Shown here in pieces: positions 17,823 to 24,853 of a stretch of 64,000 nt of DNA. The position numbers were made by a program, and so were the translations under genes. The notes beneath the pieces are model-generated. The model was not told the origin of the DNA. It searched no databases and saw only the letters and a program-made list of their open reading frames with translations. The stretch is from Pseudomonas viridiflava (GTDB taxonomy: Bacteria; Pseudomonadota; Gammaproteobacteria; Pseudomonadales; Pseudomonadaceae). The stretch lies in the NCBI RefSeq assembly GCF_900589395.1, contig NZ_UUIS01000029.1, positions 1 through 64,000 on the forward strand, written 5' to 3'. Every line of letters begins with the position of its first letter. Position 1 is the stretch's first letter.

Positions 17823-18194
17823 TTAGTGCGTTTTTCGGTTCCAGTGATGGCCGGGGTCAAGGGGCAGACCCGCCGACGAACAACCGACCATTCGTCCGGT
17901 TTTCTCCAGGCGTTGCTTGGTCGAGTCGTGGCACAGCTTGCAGAGCGGCTGCCAGTTGCCCTGGTCCCAGAACAATTTCCAGGCAGCCTTGATACGCAGG
18001 GGGTCATTGCTCGACTTTGCGTCGATCAAGCGCGGTGCCTTGATGTGGTCGACCACCGTGGCCGGTACAGGCCGGCGATCCGTCGAACACATGCAGCACA
18101 ACGGGTTAGCCCGCAGGAACGTGTCACGAGACTTCTGCCAGCGGTGGCCATAACCGCGCTGGGCGCTGCTCGTGCGCTGGTCACTGCCCGCCAT
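17823..18194 (-). CDS. HNH endonuclease (terminase-associated)
   Basis: A 123-residue HNH nuclease. Two zinc-binding CxxC-type sites frame the active site: Cys33-Cys36 (CCMC) and Cys85/Cys88 (CKLC). The catalytic His50 lies in VVDHIKAP, and Asn80 and His89 complete the motif (GNWQPLCKLCHD). Free-standing HNH proteins next to terS/terL are needed for cos cleavage in HK97-like phages, so a packaging role is likely. The start ATG (18194) overlaps the holin stop; AAGGA lies 9 nt upstream. A longer reading to 18326 would run deep into the holin gene. Confidence 0.9.
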   Translation of the reverse strand: MAGSDQRTSSAQRGYGHRWQKSRDTFLRANPLCCMCSTDRRPVPATVVDHIKAPRLIDAKSSNDPLRIKAAWKLFWDQGNWQPLCKLCHDSTKQRLEKTGRMVGCSSAGLPLDPGHHWNRKTH

Positions 18195-18528
18195 GGTCGG
18201 GAGTCCTTGGCACATCACACACACCCAGTCGGCGGGCGGCCCAGCGTTCGTATAACCCGATGGCAACATCAGCACCGGCCATTGCCGTAAGGCATCCGAA
18301 TCCGCCTGCTGTCCAGATCGACACACCCGCCGCGTACAACAGCATCATCGTCGACAAGCCGCAGACCACACAGGCGCCGGAGCGCAGTGCAAGCCGGCGG
18401 ACCAGCGACCACCCATGCACGCCCTCTTTGTCTGCCCGCCACATCTCGCCACTTACGCCACCGACCAGGGCCAGGACGACCACCAACCAGATCGGCGCCT
18501 CGGCGAGCGCTTGCTGCTCGTCTGTCAT
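18181..18528 (-). CDS. Phage holin
   Basis: A 115-residue protein with three hydrophobic segments: APIWLVVVLALVGGVSG, a GACVVCGLSTMMLLYAAGVSIW stretch, and TAGGFGCLTAMAGADVAIGLY. It has a short polar N-terminus and a charged C-terminal tail (RWAARRLGV...). This is the layout of the holin superfamily III/LydA-like proteins of Pseudomonas phages. It should permeabilise the inner membrane at lysis. It is the first gene behind the late terminator/repeat region, as lysis genes are in lambda. No endolysin is found next to it; it may lie left of the window. Confidence 0.75.
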   Translation of the reverse strand: MTDEQQALAEAPIWLVVVLALVGGVSGEMWRADKEGVHGWSLVRRLALRSGACVVCGLSTMMLLYAAGVSIWTAGGFGCLTAMAGADVAIGLYERWAARRLGVCDVPRTPDHGGQ

Positions 18529-18554
18529 GAGAACCTCGAAGAACTAATAGAAAT

Positions 18555-18580
18555 AAAAAACCCCGCCGATTGGCAGGGTT
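18555..18580 (-). terminator. tR'-like terminator in front of the late operon
   Basis: On the minus strand AACCCTGCC-AATC-GGCGGGGTT followed by T6 forms a strong intrinsic terminator 27 nt upstream of the holin ATG. Together with the Q-like gene just upstream this matches the lambda tR' arrangement, where late transcription needs an antiterminator. Confidence 0.75.
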
Positions 18581-18704
18581 CTGAGGTGCCGAGGTGAACA
18601 CCAGGGCGGGGCATCGCGAGCCCCTAGGGCGGAGATCGCAGATAGTGGCCACTTTGTAACCCCATTCGGAAAAACCGAAAAGAGTCATTTAACGGTTGGG
18701 TCGA

Positions 18705-18744
18705 GTTGTACCGCAGTTGTGCCGCAGTTATACCGCACTTGTAC
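18705..18744. repeat. 11-bp tandem repeats in the late control region
   Basis: GTTGTACCGCA (18705), GTTGTGCCGCA (18716) and GTTATACCGCA (18727) follow each other without a gap, and a partial fourth copy (CTTGTAC, 18738) follows. The 11-bp period puts all copies on the same face of the helix. They lie between the end of the Q-like gene and the terminator before the holin, the place where a late regulator should bind. Confidence 0.75.
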
Positions 18745-18763
18745 AACATGCCTCGACGAGTGG

Positions 18764-19222
18764 TCAGGGTTGCACGGGGCGAAGCTGGAGCTGGAGCTTA
18801 CCGGCAATTGCACGGCCAGAGCCGGCCCGCAGGATCAGCATGGTCATAACTTGCTGATGCAGAGCAGTGACCCAGTTGCGATACGTACGGTCAGCACCCT
18901 CCGCAATTCCGACCTCCCGCATTTGTTCCCGAACTGTCGCTTGGTGCAGGTACCGAAGCTTGGCAAGTTTGGCGAGCCGAGGTCCACGACCTGCCGCACC
19001 AGCCCATCGGTGCTCAAGCTCGGCCACCACCGCATCGACCTCGCTGGCAATGTGATCAAGCCCCATCCCGTCTTTAAGGATTCGCGAGCCAGGCGTACCG
19101 CTTGGCGGCAATCCCTTCCACTCCATGATGCTCCCCATCTGACTGCCAATCCCAGCACCCAGGCCGAGCCGGGCGTGCTGCTCGCCCCAATGAATCATCA
19201 GGCTCTCAATCTCAGCATTCAT
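18764..19222 (-). CDS. Putative late-gene regulator/antiterminator (Q- or RinA-like)
   Basis: A 152-residue basic protein between the primase-helicase and the lysis genes, where lambda-like phages keep Q. Residues about 85-125 (LAKLAKLRYLHQATVREQM..., ADRTYRNWVTALHQQ) look like a sigma-region-4/helix-turn-helix unit as in ArpU/RinA/Q-like late regulators. The start ATG 19222 follows a GAAGGGGGGG ribosome-binding site; upstream in-frame codons are in a repeat-rich spacer. Tandem 11-bp repeats and a terminator directly downstream support a role in turning on late transcription. The family assignment is tentative. Confidence 0.55.
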   Translation of the reverse strand: MNAEIESLMIHWGEQHARLGLGAGIGSQMGSIMEWKGLPPSGTPGSRILKDGMGLDHIASEVDAVVAELEHRWAGAAGRGPRLAKLAKLRYLHQATVREQMREVGIAEGADRTYRNWVTALHQQVMTMLILRAGSGRAIAGKLQLQLRPVQP

Positions 19223-19239
19223 GCCCACCCCCCCTTCAA

Positions 19240-19540
19240 TTGCGAACCCAACACACTTAAAGGCCAACCCAACACACACCCAACACACTTAAAACCTAAC
19301 AAAAACAATGAATTAATAATAAATGTGCAGGGTGTGTAGGGTGTGCAGGCTTTTTTAGAGTTCGCATGGAGATTTTTTTCTGTTGTTATTGCCGGATGAA
19401 ATTCGTGCGTACGCGCCCGCGCGCACGACAACCCTACACACCCAACACAGCACCCGGCAGGCCGTGAAAACAGGGCACTTTTGCTGTGCAGACGATGAAA
19501 CACCAACCCTACACAACCCTGCACACCCAACACACTTTCA
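19240..19540. repeat. Repeat-rich, AT-rich spacer, candidate replication origin
   Basis: The 325-bp gap between the primase-helicase and the late regulator holds no gene. It has CCCAACACAC cores at 19247, 19268 and 19279 (two followed by TTAAA). The inverted form TGTGCAGGGTGTGTAGGGTG starts at 19324, and further copies are ACCCTACACACCCAACACAG (19431-19450) and CCCTACACAACCCTGCACACCCAACACACTT (19508-19538, shown in parts). An AT-rich block (19285-19325) lies between the first two clusters. Iteron-like repeats beside an AT-rich segment and a primase-helicase gene suggest an origin. Confidence 0.55.
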
Positions 19541-19547
19541 TGCGAAG

Positions 19548-22241
19548 TCATGCGGCCACCGCTTTCACATGTTCCCAGTTGTCCACATTCCACCCTGCCA
19601 GCCGCGCAGCAGCTCGCCAGGCCGTAACGCACGCTCCAAGATCGGCCGATCCCCATGATGGGGGCAGGGAAGCCTGGTCATCGTCAGGGAAAAAGAAGAT
19701 GCCGAACCTTCGAGTGTTACGATCCGTATAGGGAATCCCCCTGTCAGTCTTGGGCACGTCGGCACTGAGGAACTCGGCAAACCGGGTGTGGCTGACTGAG
19801 CCCTCTTTGCCTCTGCTGCACCACTCCAGGAACAATGCGTAAAGGTCGCTGGATAAACATGCTCCCCACATGTTCTGGCCGATCTCACCAGTACGCCAAA
19901 GGTGCAGGAACGCTTGCCAACCATTGCGACTCAACGCAACCAAGCGCTGGCGAGCAGCCGTCTTTGGAGGTCGAGTGCGCTGATCGAAATCGCCCAAGTC
20001 GACCCTCAACAGCCAGCCATACAACGCTGCCACACCATCGCCATCCAGCTCACGCCCGATGGCTTTCTGCCGCTCGACTGAAAGTGTCTCAAGCGGCCAC
20101 ACCACCAACTGTCGCCGGTCACTGTCACTGATTGGCCATGGCAGGATCTCGTTCGACAAGAACACCGCGTTCATGAAGTTCGATTCCTCCCAACCGTTCA
20201 CGAACTTCGATTCCATCCGAACAGTCTTGCCGGTGACCAGGTGCTTGATCTTGCCCACCTGGTTGTAACGTTGGTCGCGGGAAACCACCTCCTCAAAAAC
20301 TGCCCACAACTTACGGCTTTGCCAGACGTTGAAGTTACCCTCCAACTGGGCCTGCCCCACCGTGGCTGCGTACTGTCCATATAGTCGGCCCATGATGTCG
20401 GCGAACATCAGGCTCTTCCCGGAGCCTTCCATGGTTGAGTGCATCAGCACTGCGGTATCCATCTTCGACCCAATGTGTTGCAGGGGGTAGGCAAGCCAAC
20501 GCAACAGCCATTGCCACGGCTCATCCTCATGGTTACAGAGAGACTTGATCAACCAGAGAATGTTTTCGCACGCCGCCGGGTTATCGATGGGTTCAAGCGG
20601 CAAGCCCTCAAACGTGTTGATGTAGACCGCCGGATCCTTTGTCAGAGTCGGGTCAAAGACGATGTGATCGACGTCGACGACTTTTCTATCCGGGCTGTTC
20701 AGCCACATCTGATAGAAGTCGCCCAAGGCCATCTTCAACGCGCCCTCAGGGATACGGCGCTTTTTCTCTCTGTCCCAGACATCCTTCGTACCGTCGATAT
20801 AGACATACCGATCAGTCGGAGACATGCCCAGCGCACCACCTTTCTTGCCAGCATTCTTGCGGGCACGCTCAATGTCTTTCACCTGGTCGTCGCCGATCAG
20901 CTTGCGATCAGGGTCATCGATCCACGTCTTGTACGCAGCCTTGCCGATCAGCGTCTCGAACGCCGTCTTCTTCATGCGCATGGCCTTGTCGACGTCCCAC
21001 ACTTGAGTGGTGCCCTCGATCAATGCGAAGCGCCGAACGACCTGCGCACTTCCAAACGCCTCCCCCTGCCCCCCGGTTGCAGGTGGCGCCGCTTCGCCGC
21101 TTTGGCCAGGCTCGCCGTTGCCACATGGGGTCGGGGGAAGATCACCAAGCGGCGGCGGGTTCGGACTCGATATTAACGAGCTGTTCGAGAGTCCCAACAT
21201 GCGTGCCGCCTCTTTCACTGCACGCGCCTGGTCGCCATCATGCTCAAGCAGACAGAACACCTCGAACGCATCGTTCTTGTGCCCGTTTGCAAGTGGATCG
21301 GCGGCGTGGTGCGAGTAAACACGGCCCTCATCCTTATCCACCGTAATACCCGGCAAGCCGGTGCTTGATCCGGGGTAAAGCCACTTGCTGCCTTTTTGGA
21401 TATAGCCATTGGCGCGCAGCAGCTCGGTGACGTCATGGCAACGATTGAACTCATCGATCACTGATGGCCGGTTGCCGGCCGGCGGCGAAATACGCTTGGG
21501 CTTGGCCGGTGCAGCTTTGGGTTTTGGCGCCCACGGGCACGCAGCACCGCCGTCTCGCTTGACGATGTCCCAGTTATTCCAGAGAGCTAATAGTGCATCT
21601 GGCACCACTGGCAGCCCATCAACTGGCGGGGTCCGCCATACATACGGCTTGCCTGTGCCTGGGTGGATCGAGGGGGGCAATACGTCTTGCGTTGCGCCGG
21701 CCCGTAGCTCGAAAACGGTCAGCCGCGGATACTGCGCCGCCTCGGCCCGATACAGTTTTTCACGGGCCTTGTCGCCCGACGTAGCAGCCTCTCGTGCCTT
21801 ACGCATCAAGTCTCTGTGCTTCGAGCCATCCGGGTCGTTTTCATTCGGCCAGGCCAGCGCATGCTGGCTTAGCTCTACACCCTCGGGCGCACGAAACATG
21901 ATGCGGAATCGTGCCGGGTTACCCACTACTGTCGGGTACACCAGAGCCAGCGCATCAAGATCGATGCCGAATTGGTCATAGAGAACCTTGTGAGTCCACT
22001 GCACGTCATCGACATCCAACGAGCAGACCCCGCTGGGCGCGTGGACGACACCCATGTTGGATGTTGGGTTTTCCTTCCAGTAAGCTTCGGCGGCAACAGG
22101 ATCGGTGAAGTACCCGCCAGGCTTGTTCCAAGCTGCGCCTTTCGGCCCCTTCTCACCAGGTGAGATAGGGACCAAGGCCATGTTGAGTTTTTCTACATAA
22201 AAACGGGCATACGCGGAGATAGGAGACGACGCATCAATCAT
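19548..22241 (-). CDS. Primase-polymerase/SF3 helicase replication protein
   Basis: An 897-residue fusion. The N-terminal region (about 1-230) is a bifunctional primase/polymerase domain: ISPGEKGPKGAAWNKPGGY, GVVHAPSGVCSLDVDD with the metal-binding Asp pair, and LPPSIHPGTGKPY. A Pro-rich linker follows. The C-terminal half has an SF3-like helicase core with Walker A EGSGKSLMF, the downstream WAVFEEVVSRD, and a sensor-like FLSNEILPWPISDSDRRQLVVWP. It should open the phage origin and prime synthesis. ATG 22241 has GGGAG 8 nt upstream and overlaps the preceding zinc-finger gene (ATGA). Confidence 0.9.
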   Translation of the reverse strand: MIDASSPISAYARFYVEKLNMALVPISPGEKGPKGAAWNKPGGYFTDPVAAEAYWKENPTSNMGVVHAPSGVCSLDVDDVQWTHKVLYDQFGIDLDALALVYPTVVGNPARFRIMFRAPEGVELSQHALAWPNENDPDGSKHRDLMRKAREAATSGDKAREKLYRAEAAQYPRLTVFELRAGATQDVLPPSIHPGTGKPYVWRTPPVDGLPVVPDALLALWNNWDIVKRDGGAACPWAPKPKAAPAKPKRISPPAGNRPSVIDEFNRCHDVTELLRANGYIQKGSKWLYPGSSTGLPGITVDKDEGRVYSHHAADPLANGHKNDAFEVFCLLEHDGDQARAVKEAARMLGLSNSSLISSPNPPPLGDLPPTPCGNGEPGQSGEAAPPATGGQGEAFGSAQVVRRFALIEGTTQVWDVDKAMRMKKTAFETLIGKAAYKTWIDDPDRKLIGDDQVKDIERARKNAGKKGGALGMSPTDRYVYIDGTKDVWDREKKRRIPEGALKMALGDFYQMWLNSPDRKVVDVDHIVFDPTLTKDPAVYINTFEGLPLEPIDNPAACENILWLIKSLCNHEDEPWQWLLRWLAYPLQHIGSKMDTAVLMHSTMEGSGKSLMFADIMGRLYGQYAATVGQAQLEGNFNVWQSRKLWAVFEEVVSRDQRYNQVGKIKHLVTGKTVRMESKFVNGWEESNFMNAVFLSNEILPWPISDSDRRQLVVWPLETLSVERQKAIGRELDGDGVAALYGWLLRVDLGDFDQRTRPPKTAARQRLVALSRNGWQAFLHLWRTGEIGQNMWGACLSSDLYALFLEWCSRGKEGSVSHTRFAEFLSADVPKTDRGIPYTDRNTRRFGIFFFPDDDQASLPPSWGSADLGACVTAWRAAARLAGWNVDNWEHVKAVAA

Positions 22242-22441
22242 GCTCGGCGCTCCCGGTCCGATTGACAGTCGACACAGGTAGAGCATCCACGAATGGCTGA
22301 GCGGCGCAGTTCAGGAATCGGCTCATCACAGTCATCGCAAAAAAGCGCGCTAGCTGCAGTTGAGGCTGACGGCAGCCGGCGAAGGGCAACCTGCAGATGG
22401 TATTCAGCCTGTTCATTAGCGACATCAACTTCATCAGCCAT
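22238..22441 (-). CDS. TraR/DksA-type C4 zinc-finger protein
   Basis: A 67-residue protein with an N-terminal helix and a four-Cys zinc finger: Cys35 and Cys38 (FCDDCDEPIPELRR), then Cys56 and Cys59 (CVDCQSDRERR), with an extra Cys53. This is the short phage/plasmid TraR form of DksA, which binds the RNA polymerase secondary channel and mimics DksA-ppGpp. It may shift host transcription during phage growth. The start ATG at 22441 overlaps the CII gene end by 8 nt, and its stop overlaps the primase start. Confidence 0.88.
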   Translation of the reverse strand: MADEVDVANEQAEYHLQVALRRLPSASTAASALFCDDCDEPIPELRRSAIRGCSTCVDCQSDRERRA

Positions 22442-22922
22442 GGTCGCGTCCCTCCACCGCCTGGGCGGCACCGGCCATGATGCCAAGCACTTCACGAATC
22501 AGGTCGTGACCAGCCTTTTCCAGCGCCGCGACTTCGTGTTCTTCCCATACGCCGTCGACAGCACCGTGGTGCATGGTCGCTACGAAATGCCCAGCCTGAG
22601 CGAGCATGGCACCGACCGCTTTCAGGGATTCCTGAGTTGCAGGCACCGGCACCGGCTTGTACCAGACGGCACCCGCAGGACGTACCAAGGCGTCGAGCAG
22701 GCGCGGATCAGCTGTCAGCCTGATGACCTCTTCAAGTTCATCAGGCCCAAGCCAACGGCGCTCTTCATCAAGATGGAGTTTCTTCTGCAACGTATCGGTT
22801 TCAATAACCATGGCAAAAGCAAGGGCAGTTACCCCGCCTTTGTAGTCGCGTCCGGCGCGGTAAAGCGCGTGACGCAATGAAAGAACAGGACCGGGATCAG
22901 GCAATAGATCTGCACGACTCAT
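22434..22922 (-). CDS. Phage regulatory CII-family protein (CP76 type)
   Basis: A 162-residue protein with the Phage_CP76/CII signature: VLSLRHALYRAGRDYKGGVTALAFAMVIETDTLQKKLH (helix-turn-helix), then WLGPDELEEVIRLTADPRLLDALVRPAGAVWY. It lies just after cro in the early operon, as cII does in lambda. Members are transcription activators favouring lysogeny. ATG 22922 (MSRADLLPDPG) is preferred over an upstream in-frame start; AAAGGAG lies about 11 nt upstream. Confidence 0.85.
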   Translation of the reverse strand: MSRADLLPDPGPVLSLRHALYRAGRDYKGGVTALAFAMVIETDTLQKKLHLDEERRWLGPDELEEVIRLTADPRLLDALVRPAGAVWYKPVPVPATQESLKAVGAMLAQAGHFVATMHHGAVDGVWEEHEVAALEKAGHDLIREVLGIMAGAAQAVEGRDHG

Positions 22923-23124
22923 AACCGTAAATGCTCCTTTTACGGTGTAGCCAAAAGACAAGGCACGCCCTATCCTTCAGCCACAACCGAAGCGCTGTAA
23001 TGTTTCGTTTGAGCCAGTCAGAAACGCTTGTGGTGAGGGGTTCTGGCCGGCGGAGTTGATGCGTTCATTCGTTATCTCTGTCTTGCCGGGTTACCTGTAG
23101 AAGGGGGATCCCGGCATGACAGCT

Positions 23125-23352
23125 TTAGGCAACCTTCGAGCCTCGCAAGTAACCCCAGTCAATGTCTGGGCGCAGGACTTCGCAGGTGACCTTCCCTTTG
23201 GATTCCCGCTCGATGTCTACAGCCAGCCCAGCAGCTGCCCTGCGGTTGCCGTAGGACACTTGACGAAGCTGACCGACAGTCGTCTTGCAGCGCAGAGCGA
23301 AGTCGTCCGCTGACGGCTTATCCAAGACTTTCAAAAACTCGTACAGGGTCAT
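23125..23352 (-). CDS. Cro-like early repressor
   Basis: A 75-residue protein transcribed divergently from cI. The sequence MTLYEFLKVLDKPSADDFALRCKTTVGQLRQVSYGNRRAAAGLAVDIERESKGKVTCEVLRPDIDW is typical of small YdaS/Cro-type helix-turn-helix proteins, with the recognition helix near VGQLRQVSYGNRRAA. AGGAGGTGCAT precedes the ATG at 23352; the GTG two codons upstream is too close to that site. It should bind the shared operators at 23378-23431 and shut down cI. Its own promoter (pR) has TTGCGA-17-TAATCT. Confidence 0.85.
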   Translation of the reverse strand: MTLYEFLKVLDKPSADDFALRCKTTVGQLRQVSYGNRRAAAGLAVDIERESKGKVTCEVLRPDIDWGYLRGSKVA

Positions 23353-23374
23353 ATGCACCTCCTATCGAGCGGCG

Positions 23375-23403
23375 AGATTAGCAAATGCTAATTGTCATCG
23401 CAA
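23375..23403 (-). promoter_or_regulatory. pR promoter of the cro operon
   Basis: On the minus strand -35 TTGCGA (23403-23398), 17 bp spacer and -10 TAATCT (23380-23375). The last bases of operator O1 overlap the -10 box and the -35 begins at the last base of operator O2, so repressor binding would block it directly. Confidence 0.7.
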
Positions 23404-23431
23404 TAGCAAACCGTAATTTACTGTTTGCTAA
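23378..23431. promoter_or_regulatory. OR-like operator cluster (three 14-bp sites)
   Basis: Three related sites: TTAGCAAATGCTAA (23378-23391, near-perfect inverted repeat), ATAGCAAACCGTAA (23403-23416), and TTACTGTTTGCTAA (23418-23431, the reverse complement of TTAGCAAACAGTAA). All share TAGCAAA. They fill the gap between cro and cI. A possible plus-strand cI promoter TTGTCA-16-TAATTT (23392-23419) overlaps them. Confidence 0.85.
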
Positions 23432-23451
23432 CAGAAAGCGATGATTGGGAG

Positions 23452-24159
23452 ATGGATATCAAAGAACTTCGAATCAGCGCGCTACGCCAAGCGATGGGCG
23501 ATCTGACTCAAAAGGATTTCGCCAACAGGCATAGCCTGGATGCGTCTTATCTTTCTCAATTGTTGAACGGCCACCGAAACCTCGGGGAAAAAGCTGCCGC
23601 CAGCCTGGAGCAAAAGATAGGATTAGCCCCAGGTAGTTTGGTGACGCCGGCTGCAACCGCACTGCCTGAGGCAAACGCACCAGTTGCCAAGCCTGTTCTC
23701 GACAAGAAGCGCCTGATGGAAACCCTCGGGTTTATCACCATTCCACACCTCAATGTGGCAGCCTCGATGGGTCCAGGGAATGATCCCGGACACCATGTGG
23801 AGGTCATCCGCGACATCACAGTGAACTTTGATTGGCTCAAAACGCAGGGTTTGGCTTTTTCCAACCTCGACAATTTGGCAATTATCACCGGAGATGGAGA
23901 CAGCATGGAGGGCACCTTTCGTGATGGTGATTCCCTCTTGGTGGATCGAGGCATTACAGAAATCAAGACAGATGCAATCTACGTCTTTACCCTTGATGGA
24001 GAGCTTTTCATTAAACGTCTCCAAAGGATGACGAAGGGCTCGTTACTGATGATCTCTGATAACAAAGCTTACGAATCCATCACGCTTGAAGGTGCCGATC
24101 TGGAGAAGGTCCATATCCAAGCACGAGTACTTTTGGTGTGGAATGCCAGAAAGCTTTAA
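23452..24159 (+). CDS. CI-like repressor, S24 peptidase family
   Basis: A 235-residue lysogeny repressor. Residues 1-60 form the helix-turn-helix domain (LTQKDFANRHSLDASYLSQLLNGHRNLGEKAA). Residues about 96-235 form the LexA/S24 domain with Ser151 (DSMEG) and Lys188 (LFIKRLQR). The cleavage loop reads NVAASMGPGN: where self-cleaving repressors usually have Ala-Gly there is Met106-Gly107. The protein should bind the TAGCAAA operators at OR and OL. ATG 23452 is chosen; a TTG at 23425 would place the N-terminus inside operator O3. GGGAG directly abuts the ATG, which gives weak initiation. Confidence 0.9.
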   Translation: MDIKELRISALRQAMGDLTQKDFANRHSLDASYLSQLLNGHRNLGEKAAASLEQKIGLAPGSLVTPAATALPEANAPVAKPVLDKKRLMETLGFITIPHLNVAASMGPGNDPGHHVEVIRDITVNFDWLKTQGLAFSNLDNLAIITGDGDSMEGTFRDGDSLLVDRGITEIKTDAIYVFTLDGELFIKRLQRMTKGSLLMISDNKAYESITLEGADLEKVHIQARVLLVWNARKL

Positions 24160-24189
24160 GCGGAACGTGAAGCTTGAGTGCCTTGAAGG

Positions 24190-24213
24190 CCCGCCAAACG
24201 TGCGGGTCTTTTT
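24190..24213 (+). terminator. cI terminator
   Basis: CCCGC-CAAACGT-GCGGG hairpin (24190-24206) followed by T5 (24209-24213), about 30 nt after the cI stop. It separates cI from the SOS-controlled gene downstream. Confidence 0.7.
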
Positions 24214-24302
24214 GTATCCGTCCCTCGCCTGCGGCATGCGAATGCCAATGTAGAGCCCGCACATCGCCCCAAAGTCCTTGCCATAGTGCCATCCTATCAA
24301 TA

Positions 24303-24318
24303 CTGTATATACGTACAG
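24303..24318. promoter_or_regulatory. LexA (SOS) box
   Basis: CTGTATATACGTACAG fits the CTGT-N8-ACAG consensus with the typical alternating AT core. It lies 19 nt before the ATG of the DUF1654 gene, so that gene should be induced by DNA damage. Confidence 0.88.
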
Positions 24319-24336
24319 CAACCAAGGACGTGTGTC

Positions 24337-24588
24337 ATGGCTAAATCCAAAACCCAACCCCCTTCTGCCCCGACCTCAATCGAACACTTGGGCATGCGAC
24401 TTCAAAAGATAATCAACTCACCTTCAGCACAGAAGAATCGAGCGGCTGTTATCTACAAAGCGCCTGACGAGCTGCAAGACGATTGGAATCAAATCATAGA
24501 GGCGATCATCGAAACAGAAGGTGTACACGTCACCTCGCTCGATGATGGAGGGGCGCGCGTACATTGGGACGTGCCGAGCACTGACTGA
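24337..24588 (+). CDS. DUF1654 protein, SOS-controlled
   Basis: An 83-residue protein recognised as DUF1654, a family known mainly from Pseudomonas: SIEHLGMRLQKIINSPSAQKNRAAVIYKAPDELQDDWNQIIEAI, ending DDGGARVHWDVPS. AAGGA lies 8 nt before ATG 24337. A consensus LexA box is immediately upstream, and the gene sits between cI and OL. The function of DUF1654 is not settled; in this place it could act in prophage induction or in a damage response. No membrane or DNA-binding motif is obvious. Confidence 0.82.
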   Translation: MAKSKTQPPSAPTSIEHLGMRLQKIINSPSAQKNRAAVIYKAPDELQDDWNQIIEAIIETEGVHVTSLDDGGARVHWDVPSTD

Positions 24589-24607
24589 AAGGCTAAAATC
24601 AATTAAT

Positions 24608-24646
24608 TTAGCAAACGCTATTGTGGATATATTTAGCTTTTGCTAA
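24608..24646. promoter_or_regulatory. OL-like operator pair
   Basis: TTAGCAAACGCTAT (24608-24621) and TTAGCTTTTGCTAA (24633-24646; reverse complement TTAGCAAAAGCTAA). The start-to-start distance of 25 bp equals that of O1 and O2 at the cro side. They control the plus-strand early operon that begins at 24680. Confidence 0.85.
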
Positions 24647-24649
24647 TTT
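24621..24649 (+). promoter_or_regulatory. pL promoter of the rightward early operon
   Basis: -35 TTGTGG (24621-24626), 17 bp spacer, -10 TAATTT (24644-24649). The relation of -35 and -10 to the two operators is the same as at pR. Confidence 0.65.
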
Positions 24650-24679
24650 TGCATTGCACCCCTCACCAAGGTACTCGCA

Positions 24680-24853
24680 ATGCAAACCACAAAACGCGCC
24701 ACACGCTGCCCGGTATATGTGCACCCGGCAGCAACCAACCCCCGCACCATCGAAGCTATCCAGCAAGCTACTGGTCTGGTCGTCATCGTATGCACCAAAC
24801 GCCACGCTGCGGTGACTGTACCCACCTCTCCATTCGGGGGTGATGCAGCATGA
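24680..24853 (+). CDS. Small phage early protein, function unknown
   Basis: A 57-residue protein (MQTTKRATRCPVYVHPAATN...) that is the first gene behind pL. AAGG lies about 9 nt upstream. Its TGA overlaps the ATG of the dNMP kinase gene (ATGA), which supports a real coupled gene. The central TIEAIQQATGLVVIVCTKRHAAV suggests a small alpha/beta fold. Similar short proteins open the early left operon in other Pseudomonas prophages; no function can be given. Confidence 0.65.
   Translation: MQTTKRATRCPVYVHPAATNPRTIEAIQQATGLVVIVCTKRHAAVTVPTSPFGGDAA

Noticed and set aside
24640-24843. A 67-codon plus-strand frame in another phase than the 57-residue gene
   Set aside because: It starts inside the OL operator/pL -10 region; the 24680 frame has the ribosome-binding site and is coupled to the kinase gene.
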